Counted from the stretch's first letter, positions 14,343 through 23,689 are shown. The stretch is 64,000 nucleotides of DNA from Photobacterium gaetbulicola Gung47 (GCA_000940995.1 CP005974.1:2728001-2792000), one strand, 5' to 3'. A program made the numbers and translations. Notes: generated by a model not told the origin, from the letters alone.

Positions 14343-16175
14343 ATGAAAAAATATGTTATGACCTTTTTAGCTCTGAGCATCAGTGCTGGTGTTGGCTTTA
14401 CGTTGGGCAAACACGCAGATAGTACCCATGCACATGCAGAACATACCGGCGAAAAGCAACCGCTTTACTGGGTCGCCCCAATGGATCCCAACTACAAACG
14501 CGACCAACCGGGTAAATCACCGATGGGCATGGATCTTATTCCGGTCTATGAGGAAGATTTACAGGGCGGAAATGAGCCTGCAGGAACAGTCTTTATCGAC
14601 CCTGCGGTTGAGAACAACCTCGGCGTCAAGAGCGCGCCGGTAGAGTATCGAAACTTAGCGCTGCCGGTGGACACAGTGGGCTATGTCAGCTTTGATCAGC
14701 AACGCTATTGGCAGGTAAACCTGAGGGTCAATGGCTGGGTCGAGCGCCTGCACGTCAATACCACAGGGGAGAAAGTCAGTCAGGGAGATGTACTCTTTAC
14801 GCTCTATTCGCCTGAGTGGGTTAAAGCCCAGGAAGAACTGCTCAATGCCGTTCGCGCCAACCGTAATGCAATGGTTAATGGTGCAAAGCAGCGGTTACGT
14901 GCACTAGGCATGGATGATGCCCAGGTGTCCCAGGTTATTCGCTCCGGCAAGCCGATTCACCATGTCGCGGTTAAAGCCCCTGCTGATGGCATTATTGATG
15001 CTCTGAATATTCGCGAGGGGGCATTTTTGTCACCTCAGCAAACCGTCATTAGCGGCGGTGCACTGGATACGGTCTGGGTCGAGGCCGAAGTTTTTGAACG
15101 GCAGGCAGGCCAGGTGAAGGTTGGCTCTCGTGTCAACATGGCAATTGATGCCCTGCCAGGCGAGCAGTGGCAAGGCTATGTCGATTACATCTACCCGGTA
15201 CTGAATTCGGCAACACGTAGTATGCGAGTGCGAGTGGTCTTTGATAACCCCGAGTTGCGTCTTAAACCTAACATGTACACCAAGTTAGTAATAGAAGCAG
15301 CGTCTGATCAGCAAAGTCTGGTCGTACCTCGCCAGGCCGTGATCCGAAACCGTGACATGACCCGTGTTGTCTTGGCGCTCGGAGACGGCAAATACCGCTC
15401 TGCCCGGATAGAAACCGGAATGGAAAACCGTGAATGGATCGAAGTGACTGCCGGCCTGACCGATTCAGATAGAGTCGTGACATCGGCGCAATTCATGCTG
15501 GACTCTGAATCATCACAAAGTGCCGACCTAAGCCGGATAAATGGTGCTGAAGCTGCCCCCGTAATGGTCGATGGTCTTTTTGTCGCTTCTAATGGTCATA
15601 ACCGGGTTCGGATATCCCATATGCCAGTACCGGAATGGAATTGGCCTGCGATGGAAATGGACTTTGACGTCTCAAATGATGTCAGCTTCAAGGCGTTATC
15701 AAAAGGTGCCCCGATCCGCTTTGCACTGCAGAAAGAGAAAAACCAATACCTCATTGTTTCCCTGTCAGATGAGAAACCACAGTTGCCCGATGATTTCGTG
15801 CTGAGCGATCACAGTCATATGGATCATAGCAATATGGACCACAGTGCGATGGGACACGACATGATGGATCACAGCACCATGGACAACAGCAATATGGACC
15901 ACAGCGCGATGGGGCACGACATGATGGATCACAGCACCATGGATCACAGCGCGATGGGGCACGACATGCTGGATCACAGCACCATGGATCATAGCAATAT
16001 GGACCACAGCGCGATGGGGCACGACATGCTGGATCACAGCACCATGGATCATAGCAATATGGACCACAGCGCGATGGGGCACGACATGCTGGATCACAGC
16101 ACCATGGATCATAGCAATATGGACCACAGCGCGATGGGTCACGACATGATGAACCACAATAAGGATGGCGAGTAA
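14343..16175 (+). CDS. cusB: RND efflux adaptor CusB with heavy-metal-binding, CusF-like and His/Met-repeat domains
   Basis: 610 residues. Order: N-terminal anchor/signal (1-~22); heavy-metal-binding YHS-like motif YWVAPMDPNYKRDQPGKSPM (~40-60); membrane-fusion-protein core with barrel-sandwich and beta-barrel (~75-390); a CusF-like metallochaperone domain (~400-480, with VRISHMPVPEWNWPAMEMDFDV carrying the Met and Trp residues used for Cu(I)); and a 122-residue tail from residue 489 made of repeated DHSTMDHSNMDHSAMGHDM units. It links CusA to CusC and presents Cu(I)/Ag(I) to the pump. In E. coli CusF is a separate protein, so this is a fusion. It overlaps the cusA start by one base. Confidence 0.9.
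   Translation: MKKYVMTFLALSISAGVGFTLGKHADSTHAHAEHTGEKQPLYWVAPMDPNYKRDQPGKSPMGMDLIPVYEEDLQGGNEPAGTVFIDPAVENNLGVKSAPVEYRNLALPVDTVGYVSFDQQRYWQVNLRVNGWVERLHVNTTGEKVSQGDVLFTLYSPEWVKAQEELLNAVRANRNAMVNGAKQRLRALGMDDAQVSQVIRSGKPIHHVAVKAPADGIIDALNIREGAFLSPQQTVISGGALDTVWVEAEVFERQAGQVKVGSRVNMAIDALPGEQWQGYVDYIYPVLNSATRSMRVRVVFDNPELRLKPNMYTKLVIEAASDQQSLVVPRQAVIRNRDMTRVVLALGDGKYRSARIETGMENREWIEVTAGLTDSDRVVTSAQFMLDSESSQSADLSRINGAEAAPVMVDGLFVASNGHNRVRISHMPVPEWNWPAMEMDFDVSNDVSFKALSKGAPIRFALQKEKNQYLIVSLSDEKPQLPDDFVLSDHSHMDHSNMDHSAMGHDMMDHSTMDNSNMDHSAMGHDMMDHSTMDHSAMGHDMLDHSTMDHSNMDHSAMGHDMLDHSTMDHSNMDHSAMGHDMLDHSTMDHSNMDHSAMGHDMMNHNKDGE
15807..16151 (+). repeat. In-frame 60-bp tandem repeats encoding the His/Met-rich CusB tail
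   Basis: Five 20-codon units and one 15-codon unit (missing NMDHS) encode 115 residues. The last three 60-bp copies are almost base-identical; the first two diverge more (for example DNS for DHS), indicating recent expansion at the 3' end. Each full unit offers about four His and four Met. The whole array stays in frame with CusB. Confidence 0.92.
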
Positions 16176-19100
16176 TGATAAACAAAATTATCCGTTGGTC
16201 GATCACCAACCGATTCTTTGTCCTCATCGCTGCGGCCATGCTGGCAGCCGGCGGGCTTTATTCGGTGAACAAAACCCCTATCGATGCCATTCCTGATCTG
16301 TCGGATGTGCAGGTCATCATCAAAACCAGCTATCCGGGACAAGCACCACAAGTTGTCGAGGACCAAGTGACCTACCCGCTATCGACGGCCATGCTGGCAG
16401 TCCCTGGCGCGCAGGTCGTTCGTGGCTTTTCCTTCTTCGGTGACTCGTACGTTTACATTATCTTTGATGACAGCACCGATATGTACTGGGCTCGCAGCCG
16501 GGTCCAGGAGTACATGGGGCAGGTTTCCTTACCGGCAGCAGCAAAACCCGAGCTGGGGCCGGATGCCACCGGGGTTGGCTGGGTGCTGAGCTATATCCTG
16601 CAGGATAAAACCGGTCAGCATGACCTGAGTGAATTGCGCAGCCTGCAGGACTGGTTCTTGAAATACGAGCTGCAGACTGTCGATGGTGTCTCAGAAGTGG
16701 CGACTGTCGGCGGTATGGTTCGCCAGTACCAGGTTCAGATTGATCCTGACAAGTTGCGGGCTTATAACCTGACCCTGGCCCAAGTCAACCAGGCGATTCA
16801 GAGCGGCAACCAGGAGGTGGGCGCCTCAGTGATCGAAGTCGCAGAGGCCGAGCATATGGTGAGAACCACGGGTTACCTGCGCTCTGCGGAAGATATTGCC
16901 GCCCTGCCACTTAAACTGTCTGAAACCGGCACCCCCTTGATGCTCGGTGACATCGCTGATATCTCGATGGGACCACAGATGCGCCGCGGTATTTCAGAAT
17001 TCAACGGTGAAGGTGAAGCTGTCGGTGGTGTCATCGTTATGCGATACGGGGAAAATGCCCGTGAGGTTATCACCAATGTCAAAACGAAAATGGCCGAACT
17101 GGAACGTTCGCTGCCAGATGGCGTCGAGATGGTCATCACCTATGACCGTTCAGGCCTGATTGACTCGGCAGTTGATAATCTCAACAACACCCTGATCAAA
17201 GAGTTTGTGGTCGTCACGCTGGTTTGTGCGCTGTTCCTTTTCCATATTCGCTCTTCGCTGGTTATCTTGATCAGCTTGCCACTTGGTATTCTCAGTGCGT
17301 TCATCATCATGCAGTGGCAGGGTATTAACGCCAATATCATGTCTCTGGGCGGGATTGGTATTGCCATTGGAGCCATGGTAGATGGTGCCATTGTGATGAT
17401 CGAAAATGTTCACAAGCATCTTGAGCGAAACACAGAAACCGACAAAAACCGCTGGGAGATCATTGCTACTGCTGCAGAAGAGGTGGGGACTCCCCTATTC
17501 TTCTCGCTGCTTATCATTACCCTCAGCTTTGTCCCGGTGTTTGCCCTGGAAGGCCAGGAAGGCAAGATGTTTGCGCCACTGGCTTTTACTAAGTCCTACG
17601 CCATGGCAGCGGCGGCTGGGTTGGCCATTACACTCGTACCGGTGCTGATGGGCTACTTCGTTCGTGGCCGTATCATGCCCGAGCAGAAAAACCCTATCAC
17701 CCGTATGCTAGTGGCCAGCTACCGCCCGATGCTGAAATTGAGCCTTCGCTATCCTAAGACCATGATCGCGATGTCGTTGGTGTTGCTGGCATCGGCCTGG
17801 TACCCGTATAGCAAAATGGGCAGCGAATTTATGCCTCCGCTCGATGAAGGCGATCTGATGTACATGCCAACAACCTATCCGGGGATCTCGATTGGTAAAG
17901 CGCGGGAATTATTGCAACAAACCAACAAGCTGATCAAAACCATCCCTGAAGTCGAGACGGTTTGGGGCAAGGCCGGACGTGCCGAAACGGCAACCGATCC
18001 TGCTCCGCTGACGATGATAGAAACGTTTATTCAGCTCAAACCGCGCAGTGAGTGGCGCGAAGGCGTTACCACAGACACATTGCGCAACGAGCTTGACAGC
18101 TTGGTGAAATTTCCCGGCCTGAGCAACGCGTGGGTTATGCCAATCAAGACCCGTATCGATATGCTCTCGACCGGGATAAAAACACCGGTGGGAATTAAGG
18201 TTTCAGGTCCGGACTTAAAGACCATCGAAAAAATCGGCAAATCGCTGGAGGAAGTTGTCGGCCAAGTGCCTGGGGCTGTATCGGTATACGCTGAGCGCGT
18301 AGCCGGCGGACGGTACGTGACTATCGATGTCGATCGTCACCGCGCGGCTCGCTACGGCTTATCCATCCAAGATGTCCAGCAGGTGACCAGTGCCGCCGTC
18401 GGTGGGATGAACGTCGCTGAGACACTGGAAGGGCTTGAGCGCTATCCGGTGAATGTCCGCTATCCGCAGCATTACCGAGATTCTGTATACAGCCTGCAGA
18501 ATCTGCCGCTCGTTACGCCGCTGGGCGCGCATATCACCCTTGCTGATGTCGCCGATATCCGCTACGAGGATGGCCCTCCGATGATCAAAACCGAAAATGC
18601 TCGCCCCAACGGCTGGATTTTTGTCGATATCGAAGGCCGAGACCTTGGCAGTTTTGTCGAAGAGGCCCGCCAGCGGGTTGCCGAGGAAGTCAGCTTGCCA
18701 GCCGGCTATGCCATCAGTTGGTCGGGGCAGTACGAGTATATGCAGCGCGCGATGGAGAAGCTGAAAATTGTTGCCCCGGTGACACTCGGCATCATCTTTA
18801 TGCTGCTCTACATGAGTTTCCGTCGCTTTGGCGAAGTTGCCATCATTGTCGGTACCCTGCCGCTAGCCCTCGTGGGTGGCCTTTGGTTGATGTACTACCT
18901 TGGCTACAACCTCTCGATTGCCGTTGGGGTTGGTTTTATCGCCCTAGCGGGTGTGGCAGTCGAAACCGCCATTATCATGCTGGTCTACTTGAACCAGGCC
19001 TGGCAACGCAGGATAACTGAACGGGAGCAGCAAGGGAGCCATGTCACAGAGGAAGATCTCGAGCAAGCCATCTTAGAAGGGGCTGGACAACGCATCCGCC

Positions 19101-19330
19101 CAGTAATGATGACCGATCTCACGGTCGTTATCGGCCTGATCCCAATTATGATCGGCAGCGGCACGGGCTCCGAGGTGATGCAGCGCATTGCCGCACCTAT
19201 GCTCGGAGGCTCGGTATCATCGGCTCTGCTGACCCTGCTGGTGCTGCCATCTATCTACAAGCTTTGGAAAACCTACTCTCACCGCCTGCAAACTGCACCG
19301 GCGGCTGAGGTTCAATTAAATATCAATTAA
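16175..19330 (+). CDS. cusA: Cu(I)/Ag(I) efflux RND transporter CusA
   Basis: 1051 residues (E. coli CusA 1047), HME-RND type, with 12 membrane helices in two groups and large periplasmic loops after helices 1 and 7. Proton-relay motifs of the heavy-metal subfamily are present: GIGIAIGAMVDGAIVMIEN (Asp in helix 4) and GVAVETAIIMLVYLNQ (Glu). Periplasmic Met residues in the pore domain (for example FMPPLDEGDLMYMPT and GGMNVAETLEG) fit Cu(I) stepping sites. It exports copper or silver from periplasm or cytoplasm through CusBC. The ATG overlaps the cusB stop (TAATG). Confidence 0.95.
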   Translation: MINKIIRWSITNRFFVLIAAAMLAAGGLYSVNKTPIDAIPDLSDVQVIIKTSYPGQAPQVVEDQVTYPLSTAMLAVPGAQVVRGFSFFGDSYVYIIFDDSTDMYWARSRVQEYMGQVSLPAAAKPELGPDATGVGWVLSYILQDKTGQHDLSELRSLQDWFLKYELQTVDGVSEVATVGGMVRQYQVQIDPDKLRAYNLTLAQVNQAIQSGNQEVGASVIEVAEAEHMVRTTGYLRSAEDIAALPLKLSETGTPLMLGDIADISMGPQMRRGISEFNGEGEAVGGVIVMRYGENAREVITNVKTKMAELERSLPDGVEMVITYDRSGLIDSAVDNLNNTLIKEFVVVTLVCALFLFHIRSSLVILISLPLGILSAFIIMQWQGINANIMSLGGIGIAIGAMVDGAIVMIENVHKHLERNTETDKNRWEIIATAAEEVGTPLFFSLLIITLSFVPVFALEGQEGKMFAPLAFTKSYAMAAAAGLAITLVPVLMGYFVRGRIMPEQKNPITRMLVASYRPMLKLSLRYPKTMIAMSLVLLASAWYPYSKMGSEFMPPLDEGDLMYMPTTYPGISIGKARELLQQTNKLIKTIPEVETVWGKAGRAETATDPAPLTMIETFIQLKPRSEWREGVTTDTLRNELDSLVKFPGLSNAWVMPIKTRIDMLSTGIKTPVGIKVSGPDLKTIEKIGKSLEEVVGQVPGAVSVYAERVAGGRYVTIDVDRHRAARYGLSIQDVQQVTSAAVGGMNVAETLEGLERYPVNVRYPQHYRDSVYSLQNLPLVTPLGAHITLADVADIRYEDGPPMIKTENARPNGWIFVDIEGRDLGSFVEEARQRVAEEVSLPAGYAISWSGQYEYMQRAMEKLKIVAPVTLGIIFMLLYMSFRRFGEVAIIVGTLPLALVGGLWLMYYLGYNLSIAVGVGFIALAGVAVETAIIMLVYLNQAWQRRITEREQQGSHVTEEDLEQAILEGAGQRIRPVMMTDLTVVIGLIPIMIGSGTGSEVMQRIAAPMLGGSVSSALLTLLVLPSIYKLWKTYSHRLQTAPAAEVQLNIN

Positions 19331-19342
19331 AGAAAAACTATT

Positions 19343-19870
19343 ATGAAATACTTCAACAAAATCGCACCTGTAGTCGCCCTAATGGCTTCGTTTGGCACAT
19401 CAGCAATGACGGCAGAAGAGTTTAGCGCTCTTAGCCCGCAGCAGGCGTTAAAACACTCTCACCAGTGGCATCGTACCGGTGAGGCAACCGTTAAGGTGAT
19501 GCCTGACAGCCTCGAAGCTACGCTGCCTTCTGGCGAGGAAGCGGCCATTCCGCTGACCGAGGAGTTCCTGCTGTCAGTCGCGCCGTATATCAACTACACC
19601 CACCCTTGTACTTACCATGTACCGACAGGGTGCCAGGGCGAACTGGTGGAAGAAGAGCTGCACCTGATGATCAAAGATATGGCAACAGGTAAAGTCGTGA
19701 AGAATGAGATGGTCACCACGCAAAAAGATGGTTTCATCGATATCTGGATGCCACGAGACGGTGACTATCAGTTTATGTTCCACAAAGGTAACTTGATGGC
19801 ATCAGAAGTACTTAGCACCAAAGGGGACAGTCGCACCTGCATCACCACAATGAAGTTGGTAGCCATGTAA
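19343..19870 (+). CDS. cueP: Periplasmic copper-binding protein CueP
   Basis: 175 residues with a signal peptide (to about residue 22) and the CueP family core. The signature CTYHVPTGCQGEL provides Cys89 and Cys97, and a third conserved Cys166 lies in RTCITTMKL near the C-terminus; GFIDIWMPRDGDYQF is another family block. In Salmonella CueP is a CueR-regulated periplasmic copper-binding protein that supplies copper to SodC and protects the envelope. It is the last gene of the operon, 12 bases after cusA, and shares the upstream MerR-type promoter. Confidence 0.88.
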   Translation: MKYFNKIAPVVALMASFGTSAMTAEEFSALSPQQALKHSHQWHRTGEATVKVMPDSLEATLPSGEEAAIPLTEEFLLSVAPYINYTHPCTYHVPTGCQGELVEEELHLMIKDMATGKVVKNEMVTTQKDGFIDIWMPRDGDYQFMFHKGNLMASEVLSTKGDSRTCITTMKLVAM

Positions 19871-19996
19871 CCCCATAAACCGCACGGGCCGGATTCTGGT
19901 GTAAGCCAGCCCGTGCAACACTCGAGGGGATGAAGCCAACGATCGCTAAGCTAAGCGAACCAGGCCCCGTAAATTTTCCCCTTCTCCGGATAATGG

Positions 19997-20024
19997 ACAA
20001 CGCCCCACTTTAGCGGGGCGTTGT
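19997..20024. terminator. Bidirectional terminator between cueP and the LysR gene
   Basis: Stem ACAACGCCCC / GGGGCGTTGT (10 bp) with an 8-nt loop, followed by TATTTC on the plus strand. It touches the stop codon of the convergent LysR gene. Same sequence family as the nrfA terminator. Confidence 0.75.
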
Positions 20025-20947
20025 TATTTCTCGGCCAACAACTCAAACCGCTCAATCAAGAAATCCAAGAACAAGCGAATCCGCTTCGGCTGATACTGCC
20101 TGCTCATATAAATAACGTTCAAATCAGCGCCTGCCGCTGAAGTGGACGCGTTGAAGTTCTTCATGTACCCATTTAGCACTGTCATTAAGCGCTGCTGCTT
20201 AATATCTTCTTGTACATCCAGCATGGATTTCAGTGCAATACCAGCCCCGTCCAAGGCCCACTGGCGAATGACTTCACCGTCATCGGAGAAACGCTTGGGT
20301 ACCACAGTCACAGTATTGTGCTTTTCATGGTCCTCGAAGTGCCAGGTTTTCAACTCTTCGTTGTTGCGCACCATGGCTAAACAGTCATGGCGAGCCAGAT
20401 CCTGCGGCGTGATGGGCGTTCCCTTCTTGGCTAAATACCCTGGCGATGCACACAGCACCCGTCGGCTAGATGCCAGCTTGCGCGAGATCAGGCTACTATC
20501 GGCAAGCTCGCCGTAGCGAATCACAATATCCAGCCCGGACTCAGCGAGATTCGACAGGTTATCGTTCAAGTAGAGGTATGGGGTGACATCGGGATATCGC
20601 TCGGCAAAGTCTGACACAAGAGCTGAAATGTACTGCTTGCCGATATCCCGCGGCGCAGAAATTTTTAAGGTGCCACGCACTTCTTTCACCCCGGTTTGCA
20701 GGAGGTTTTCCGTTTCCCTCACACTATCGAGGATCTCAAGACAAGCCAAGTGGTACATAGCGCCTGAATCCGTCAGCGAAAGATGGCGTGTACTGCGGTT
20801 TAGCAGCTTAACGCCATAGCGATCTTCCAGCGCCTGTAACCTTGCCGTTACTGTCGCTGGCGACAACCCCAACTCCCGTCCCGCCGCTGCAAGACCTTGG
20901 TTTTTAACGATGCTTACAAACAACGCCATATCCGCAAACTTGTCCAC
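20024..20947 (-). CDS. LysR-family transcriptional regulator
   Basis: 307 residues: N-terminal winged helix-turn-helix (residues ~5-62, FVSIVKNQGLAAAGRELGLSPATVTARLQALEDRYGVKLLNRSTRHLSLTD region) and a C-terminal periplasmic-binding-protein-like effector domain (~90-300). It is of the CrgA/AaeR-like group by its RSTRHLSLT wing and RLFLDFLIERF end. It diverges from the SDR-MFS-Grx-OYE operon across a 136-base AT-rich gap, so it most likely controls that operon and itself. The inducer is unknown; electrophile or quinone stress is suggested by the target genes. Confidence 0.9.
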   Translation of the reverse strand: MDKFADMALFVSIVKNQGLAAAGRELGLSPATVTARLQALEDRYGVKLLNRSTRHLSLTDSGAMYHLACLEILDSVRETENLLQTGVKEVRGTLKISAPRDIGKQYISALVSDFAERYPDVTPYLYLNDNLSNLAESGLDIVIRYGELADSSLISRKLASSRRVLCASPGYLAKKGTPITPQDLARHDCLAMVRNNEELKTWHFEDHEKHNTVTVVPKRFSDDGEVIRQWALDGAGIALKSMLDVQEDIKQQRLMTVLNGYMKNFNASTSAAGADLNVIYMSRQYQPKRIRLFLDFLIERFELLAEK

Positions 20948-21022
20948 TCTCTGCTTCCTTCCTGTTACCCCTGCCCCATCACTATTCAGTTAAACCGAAC
21001 AATGAATTCGAATTATAGCTAA

Positions 21023-21050
21023 TTATCAATTTAAATTGAATTCATATACT
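21023..21050 (+). promoter_or_regulatory. Putative operator and promoter of the SDR-MFS-Grx-OYE operon
   Basis: A perfect 12-bp palindrome CAATTTAAATTG (21027-21038) lies inside a larger AT-rich inverted arrangement (TGAATT ... AATTCA, 21003-21044). TTATCA and TATACT with a 16-bp gap form a plausible promoter overlapping it. LysR regulators bind such dyads in divergent promoters; binding here is inferred. Confidence 0.4.
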
Positions 21051-21083
21051 AGCCCCATCGAAACAAACTAAGAGACAGTCACC

Positions 21084-21752
21084 ATGAATACAAAGAAAAC
21101 CGTGTACGTGATTATCGGGGGCACATCAGGAATTGGTGCCGAGCTTGCCAACCAACTGAAAAGCGACAACACAGTGATCCATGTTGCCAGTCGAAAGACG
21201 GGGTTAGACATCAATGATGAGCAATCTGTATACCGCTATTTCGAATCTATCGGCGCGATTGACCACCTTGTTATCACCGCAGGCTCTTTTGCCCCAGCAG
21301 GGAAAGTCACTGATATCGACACTGCAGCAGCCAAGGCGGCCTTCGATACCAAATTTTGGGGGACGGTCCGCACCGTCAAACATGCCGCCCGCTATATCAA
21401 GCAAGGGGGATCCATCACCCTGACCACGGGCATGCTGTCACGCAAAGTCGTCGCCGGTACGTATGTCAAGACCGCCATCAATGCAGCCTTGGAAGCCATC
21501 ACTAAAGTGCTGGCTAAAGAGCTTGCGCCAATTCGGGTCAATGCCGTCAGCCCCGGCCTAACCCAAACAGAGGCCCATAAAGGGATGAGCGAAGAAGACA
21601 GGAATGCCATGTATCAGCATAGCCAGAGTAAGCTACCGGTAGGTAAGGTCGGTCAACCCACCGATATCGCGATGGCTTATGAACTGTTGATGCACAACAG
21701 CTATATGACCGGTGCAGTCATCGACGTTGAGGGAGGAGCACTGCTCAACTAA
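21084..21752 (+). CDS. Short-chain dehydrogenase/reductase (SDR) family protein with atypical active site
   Basis: 222 residues with a Rossmann fold: dinucleotide-binding GGTSGIG (residues 12-18) and SPGLTQTEA after the active-site helix. In the region where classical SDRs carry YxxxK (usually Y-A-A-S-K-A-A-L-E), this protein reads K-T-A-I-N-A-A-L-E-A, so both Tyr and Lys appear replaced; the nearest Tyr is one residue before the expected position. It may bind NAD(P) without standard dehydrogenase chemistry. AGAGACAG precedes the ATG. First gene of the operon divergent from lysR. Confidence 0.85.
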   Translation: MNTKKTVYVIIGGTSGIGAELANQLKSDNTVIHVASRKTGLDINDEQSVYRYFESIGAIDHLVITAGSFAPAGKVTDIDTAAAKAAFDTKFWGTVRTVKHAARYIKQGGSITLTTGMLSRKVVAGTYVKTAINAALEAITKVLAKELAPIRVNAVSPGLTQTEAHKGMSEEDRNAMYQHSQSKLPVGKVGQPTDIAMAYELLMHNSYMTGAVIDVEGGALLN

Positions 21753-21823
21753 ACGCCGCCAAAACAACGACTTTTCAGACAACCTTGGCACCTAACACTC
21801 AAAAAAAATCATAGAGATTTCCC

Positions 21824-23011
21824 ATGAATAAACAAAAGATGCCGCTGCAGGTATGGGTCTTGACGCTCGCAGCCTTTGCGATTGGCACCGCAGAATTTGT
21901 TATCGCAGGTATTCTGCCACAAGTCGCTCACTCCCTTTTGATTACCGAAGGCCAAGCTGGCTACCTAATCAGTGCCTATGCATTGGCAATCGTGGTCGGC
22001 GGCCCGCTACTGACCATCTACCTGGCCCGGTTCAACAAAAAAAACGTATTGGCCGGCCTGATGGTGCTCTTCATCGTCGGTAATCTACTGTCTGCGTTTG
22101 CACCGAACTATATCGTGCTCATAGCCAGTCGCGTAATAACCGGCTTGGTGCAAGGACCTTTCTACGGCATTGGTGCTGTAGTGGCGACCAATCTAGTGTC
22201 AGAAAAAATGGCAGGTCGAGCGGTAGGCCAAATGTTCGCAGGCCTGACTCTGGCTAATGTTTTGGGCGTGCCTGGCGGTACTTGGATTGGCTTGCAGTTT
22301 GGCTGGCACACCACGTTCTTAACCGTTGCCGCCTTTGGCCTGATGGCACTGTTCTTTATTACTGCTGTCATTAGGCCCGCAGGTCACGGCGAAGCCAAAG
22401 ATGTCAAAGCACAGTTGCTGGCGTTCAAAAATCCCATGCTGCTGCTCAGCCTTGCCATCACTGTCTTTGCTTGGTCCGGTTTCATGACACTTTATGGCTA
22501 CTTGGCGCCAATCGCGGTGCATATCACCGGGCTTGCCGAAGGCACCGTTACTTGGATTTTGGTTATCGTCGGACTCGGTCTGATCATTGGTAACACCATC
22601 GGCGGGCGCTCCTCCGATAAGAATTTACACCGAGCATCCATGTTCTGGGCCATCGCCATGATTGTATCTCTGGTAGCGGTCGGACTCGCTGTCGAAAGCA
22701 AAATCATGTTTATCGCTGCGGCCTTTGTGTTTGGTATCGCTTCTTTTGCCAATGTACCTGCGATGCAGTTGCGAGTGATGAACCATGGCGGTGAGGGCCA
22801 GGAATTAGCCGCAACGGCAAACATTTCTGCTTTCAATTTGGCCAACGCATTCGGCGGGGTCTTGGGTGGCATGGTGCTCGATAGCCCAATGGGGGCAGGC
22901 ATGATCCCCTATGCCGCGGTTGTGGTCCCGGTTGTCGGTTTGTGGCTAATCGCCAAAGCCAATCGCCGCGAACGCTCTCAACCCACGGTTACCCCCGCCT
23001 TCACTCACTGA
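21824..23011 (+). CDS. MFS transporter, DHA1 (AraJ/YdhP-like) exporter
   Basis: 395 residues with about 12 membrane segments. The N-terminal QVWVLTLAAFAIGTAEFVIAG motif is typical of the sugar-efflux/DHA1 group (AraJ, YdhP, PbuE), followed by GLVQGPFYGIGAVVAT and LAATANISAFNLANAFG conserved regions. Its partners are redox enzymes, so export of a toxic or modified small molecule is plausible. The substrate cannot be inferred from sequence. Confidence 0.88.
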   Translation: MNKQKMPLQVWVLTLAAFAIGTAEFVIAGILPQVAHSLLITEGQAGYLISAYALAIVVGGPLLTIYLARFNKKNVLAGLMVLFIVGNLLSAFAPNYIVLIASRVITGLVQGPFYGIGAVVATNLVSEKMAGRAVGQMFAGLTLANVLGVPGGTWIGLQFGWHTTFLTVAAFGLMALFFITAVIRPAGHGEAKDVKAQLLAFKNPMLLLSLAITVFAWSGFMTLYGYLAPIAVHITGLAEGTVTWILVIVGLGLIIGNTIGGRSSDKNLHRASMFWAIAMIVSLVAVGLAVESKIMFIAAAFVFGIASFANVPAMQLRVMNHGGEGQELAATANISAFNLANAFGGVLGGMVLDSPMGAGMIPYAAVVVPVVGLWLIAKANRRERSQPTVTPAFTH

Positions 23012-23049
23012 GTTCAAATTATTAATCTAACAGACCATTAGGATAAAGT

Positions 23050-23679
23050 ATGAAACTTTATATTTTTGAACATTGCCCTTTCAGCGCTCGTGTTCGCTAT
23101 GTTGCCGGTATGCTCAATATCTCATTGGATATCATCAACCTCGACTATGACGATGATACGACCACCGCCGACATCATTGGTACTAAACAAGTTCCTGTAT
23201 TAGTCAAAGACAATGGCCAAGCCATGGCTGAAAGCCTCGAAATTATCGAGTACTTCTTGACACTGGCCGATTCAACCGAGACACACCTACCTTCTCAGAA
23301 GGTGCTGAACTGGCAACGTAGCGCTTTCCTGCCGCTTCAAAAAGTAGGCTACCCGCGCTGGTCAAGCATGAACCTTCCCGAGTTTAGCTCTGACTCAGCC
23401 AAGCTGGCCTGGCGAAACAAAAAAGAGACCGAAGCATTGGACTTTGACACCCTGCTTCGTGAGACTCCGGCTATCGCCAGAGAAGTAGAATCTTTAATCC
23501 AGCAAGCCAGCAAAGTGCTCAATTTGATGTCGAAGCAGCCTATGACCTTAGTCGACAAAGCCATCATGTTCTCCATTCTCAGAGGCTTTTTCAGCGCAGC
23601 GGAGCTCCAGTGGGATCACGCCGTCAAAGAATGGATGGTATCTGCCAGCAAGAAAAGCAACGTAAAGCTACTGAAGTAA
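23050..23679 (+). CDS. Glutaredoxin 2 (GrxB)-like protein with a monothiol CPFS site
   Basis: 209 residues (E. coli Grx2 215) with an N-terminal glutaredoxin fold (MKLYIFEHCPFS, TKQVPVLVKD with cis-Pro, ESLEIIEYF) and a C-terminal all-helical GST-like domain. The active site reads C9-P-F-S12 where Grx2 normally has CPYC, so only the N-terminal thiol remains. That fits glutathione conjugate handling or deglutathionylation more than dithiol disulfide reduction. It sits between the MFS exporter and an Old Yellow Enzyme, consistent with electrophile detoxification. AGGATAAAGT precedes the ATG. Confidence 0.82.
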   Translation: MKLYIFEHCPFSARVRYVAGMLNISLDIINLDYDDDTTTADIIGTKQVPVLVKDNGQAMAESLEIIEYFLTLADSTETHLPSQKVLNWQRSAFLPLQKVGYPRWSSMNLPEFSSDSAKLAWRNKKETEALDFDTLLRETPAIAREVESLIQQASKVLNLMSKQPMTLVDKAIMFSILRGFFSAAELQWDHAVKEWMVSASKKSNVKLLK

Positions 23680-23689
23680 AGAGGCCATT

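Noticed and set aside
15751..16239. Long minus-strand frames opposite the CusB tail encoding Cys/Pro-rich or Val/His-rich repeats
   Set aside because: They are the antisense reading of the in-frame 60-bp repeats; no promoter, ribosome site or independent homology.
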